From the NCBI GenBank assembly GCA_021740995.1, contig JAIOYR010000028.1:1-42363 (forward strand): DNA of 42,363 bases, read 5' to 3'. Under the pieces are notes generated by a model. It was not told the DNA's origin. It saw nothing but the letters and a program-made list of their open reading frames with translations, and did no database searches. The position numbers and the translations under genes were made by a program. Positions within the stretch are counted from its first letter, which is position 1, and the number at the start of each line of letters is the position of its first letter. Source of the DNA: Taibaiella sp. (GTDB lineage: Bacteria > Bacteroidota > Bacteroidia > Chitinophagales > Chitinophagaceae). Positions 40,601 to 42,363 of the stretch are shown one piece after another.

Positions 40601-42363
40601 ATGGAAGAACAGGATTTGTTTGCCGAGAAAGGCACTACGCTGATAAATGAGATGTACCAGAACTGGTTTCTGGACTATGCGAGCTATGTGATACTGGAGC
40701 GGGCAGTGCCAGCTATAGAAGATGGCATGAAGCCGGTGCAACGTCGCATCATGCACGCCATGAAGGAAATGGATGATGGCCGCTTCAACAAGGTTGCCAA
40801 TATTATCGGTCAGTCTATGCAATATCATCCGCATGGTGATGCCTCTATAGGAGACGCCATAGTAGGCATGGGGCAGAAAGACCTGCTGATAGAAACACAG
40901 GGAAACTGGGGCGATGTGCGTACCGGCGACAGTGCGGCTGCTGCCCGTTATATAGAGGCGCGCTTGTCTAAGTTTGCACTGGAGGTGGCTTTTAACGCCA
41001 AAACTACCGAATGGCAACTCAGCTACGATGGTCGCAAGAATGAGCCGGTAACGCTGCCTATGAAGTTTCCTATGCTGCTGGCTCAGGGTACAGATGGTAT
41101 AGCAGTAGGGCTGAGTACCAAGATATTACCCCACAATTTTTGTGAGATTATTGAAAGTGCTATCAAGCATCTGAAGGGTAAGAAATTTGAGCTATATCCC
41201 GACTTTCTCACAGGGGGCATGATAGATGTAAACAACTACAACGATGGCAACCGGGGAGGCAAGGTGCGTGTACGTGCCCGTATAGAGGAGGTAGACAAGA
41301 AATCTATTGCTATCAGAGATGTGCCTTACGGCATCACTACTTCTCAGCTTGCAGACAGTATTCTGAAAGCCAATGACTCGGGCAAAATAAAAATAAAAAG
41401 TGTTACAGATAATACGGCTAAAGATGTAGAGTTGCTGGTGCAGCTGGCTCCCGGCGTATCTACCAATCAGACTATTGACGCACTTTATGCCTTTACCGAT
41501 TGCGAAATCAGTATATCGCCCAATGCATGTATCATTATTGCTGACAAGCCACACTTTGTAGGGGCATCCGAGTTGCTCAAACATTCTGTAGAGCATACCA
41601 AGCACCTGCTGCTGCGCGAGCTGGAGATAAAGCTGGGAGAGCTGGAAGAAGACTGGCACTATTCGTCTTTAGAAAAAATATTTATAGAGAAGCGCATTTA
41701 CCGCGACATTGAAGAGCAGACTACCTGGGAGGGAGTGCTGAAAGCGATAGATGACGGACTGAAACCCTACATCAAAAAGCTGAGGCGTGCCATAACTCAG
41801 GAGGATATCATAAAACTTACAGAAATACGCATCAAACGTATCAGTAAGTACGACACCTTCAAGGCCGACGAGCACATGCGTGGGGTGGAAGATAGTATAG
41901 CAGAAGTAAAAGGGAATATTGCTACCCTCAACGACTATGCCATCAGGTATTATGAGAACCTGCTTAAAAAGTTTGGAAAGGGCAGGGAACGCAGAACAGA
42001 GATACGCCCGTTCGAGACCATTCAGGCTAATTCTGTAGCCATAGCCAACACAAAACTCTATGTGAATTATAAAGAAGGGTTTATAGGTACAGGACTAAAG
42101 AAAGATGAATTTGCTTTCGATTGTTCTGATATTGATAATATTATTTCTTTCAGGAGAGATGGTAAAATGACGGTAACCAAGGTAGCCGATAAGACCTTTG
42201 TAGGCAAGGATATCATTCACATTGCCATATTTCAGAAGAATGATGAGCGCACCACTTATAATATGGTGTACATGGATGGCAAGACGGGCATTACCTATGC
42301 CAAGCGGTTTAATGTAACTGGTATCACCCGCGACAAAGAATACGACCTCACAAGGGGCAACCC
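40601..42363 (+). CDS. parC: DNA topoisomerase IV subunit A (partial, runs off the window)
   Basis: Breakage-rejoining subunit of topoisomerase IV, which unlinks daughter chromosomes. 587 codons are present; the rest of a protein that is usually about 850-900 residues in this phylum lies beyond the window. The N-terminus has LDYASYVILERAVPAIEDGM and KPVQRRIMHAMKEM. The catalytic Tyr117 is in AAAARYIEARLSKF. YHPHGDASIGDAI includes Ser82, at the quinolone-resistance hot spot, in the sensitive form. The phrase ASYVILERAVPAIEDG and the VGLSTKILPHNF segment follow Bacteroidota ParC more than GyrA. The ATG at 40601 follows a heptamer array. Only the 5' two-thirds can be judged; that part is intact. 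Confidence 0.9.
   Translation, partial: MEEQDLFAEKGTTLINEMYQNWFLDYASYVILERAVPAIEDGMKPVQRRIMHAMKEMDDGRFNKVANIIGQSMQYHPHGDASIGDAIVGMGQKDLLIETQGNWGDVRTGDSAAAARYIEARLSKFALEVAFNAKTTEWQLSYDGRKNEPVTLPMKFPMLLAQGTDGIAVGLSTKILPHNFCEIIESAIKHLKGKKFELYPDFLTGGMIDVNNYNDGNRGGKVRVRARIEEVDKKSIAIRDVPYGITTSQLADSILKANDSGKIKIKSVTDNTAKDVELLVQLAPGVSTNQTIDALYAFTDCEISISPNACIIIADKPHFVGASELLKHSVEHTKHLLLRELEIKLGELEEDWHYSSLEKIFIEKRIYRDIEEQTTWEGVLKAIDDGLKPYIKKLRRAITQEDIIKLTEIRIKRISKYDTFKADEHMRGVEDSIAEVKGNIATLNDYAIRYYENLLKKFGKGRERRTEIRPFETIQANSVAIANTKLYVNYKEGFIGTGLKKDEFAFDCSDIDNIISFRRDGKMTVTKVADKTFVGKDIIHIAIFQKNDERTTYNMVYMDGKTGITYAKRFNVTGITRDKEYDLTRGN

Overview
The window looks like a chromosomal segment of a Bacteroidota bacterium, most likely near Chitinophagaceae/Sphingobacteria. 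This placement rests on several signs: -7 promoter elements of the TAnnTTTG type instead of sigma70 boxes, a protein with a type IX secretion sorting domain, a CarboxypepD-reg TonB receptor, a head-GIN (DUF2807) lipoprotein, relaxed lipoprotein boxes, a tRNA without encoded CCA, and a coaX / outer-membrane protein / lptC cluster. No genome was searched. Most of the content is core metabolism interleaved with cell-envelope and signalling genes. I see no phage, insertion sequence, CRISPR array or antibiotic-resistance island.

Layout. 1-7.1 kb: transaldolase, pgk and gapA (all minus strand, central carbon metabolism) surround a plus-strand accessory block. That block has two paralogous DUF2178-like membrane proteins, a tiny XRE regulator, and a secreted esterase with a T9SS sorting domain. 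7.3-11.8 kb: an outer-surface set on the plus strand, made of a surface-repeat protein, a DUF2807 lipoprotein and a TonB-dependent receptor. 12-20.8 kb: a glycosylasparaginase, an RmlD-like reductase, a COG2509 FAD enzyme, a 7TM adenylate cyclase, a sugar nucleotidyltransferase, a pterin dehydratase and fumC. 20.9-27.2 kb: a flavin reductase, htpG, a response regulator with a TPR-PAS-HisKA sensor that has no ATPase domain, and a small hydrolase. 27.4-33.1 kb: tRNA-Arg(CCG), a GT-C glycosyltransferase, a class V aminotransferase, guaB, and a membrane-protein pseudogene with three lesions. 33.3-42.4 kb: pfkA, the overlapping coaX-OMP-lptC cluster, a class III aminotransferase, argS, and the start of parC, which runs off the window edge.

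How the parts fit together. pfkA, gapA, pgk, transaldolase and fumC cover glycolysis, pentose-phosphate and TCA steps but are scattered rather than in one operon. lptC, the GT-C enzyme, the nucleotidyltransferase, the RmlD-like reductase and the outer-membrane proteins point to envelope and LPS or glycan building. Signalling is represented by the adenylate cyclase, the HisKA-only sensor with its receiver, and the XRE/membrane-protein module.

The most notable non-genic pattern is a family of 7-bp-period repeats. They lie just upstream of, or inside, the 5' ends of four genes (TonB receptor, lptC, class III aminotransferase, parC), always in the same orientation relative to the gene. In lptC the repeat is part of the coding frame, so a change in copy number would switch the reading frame.
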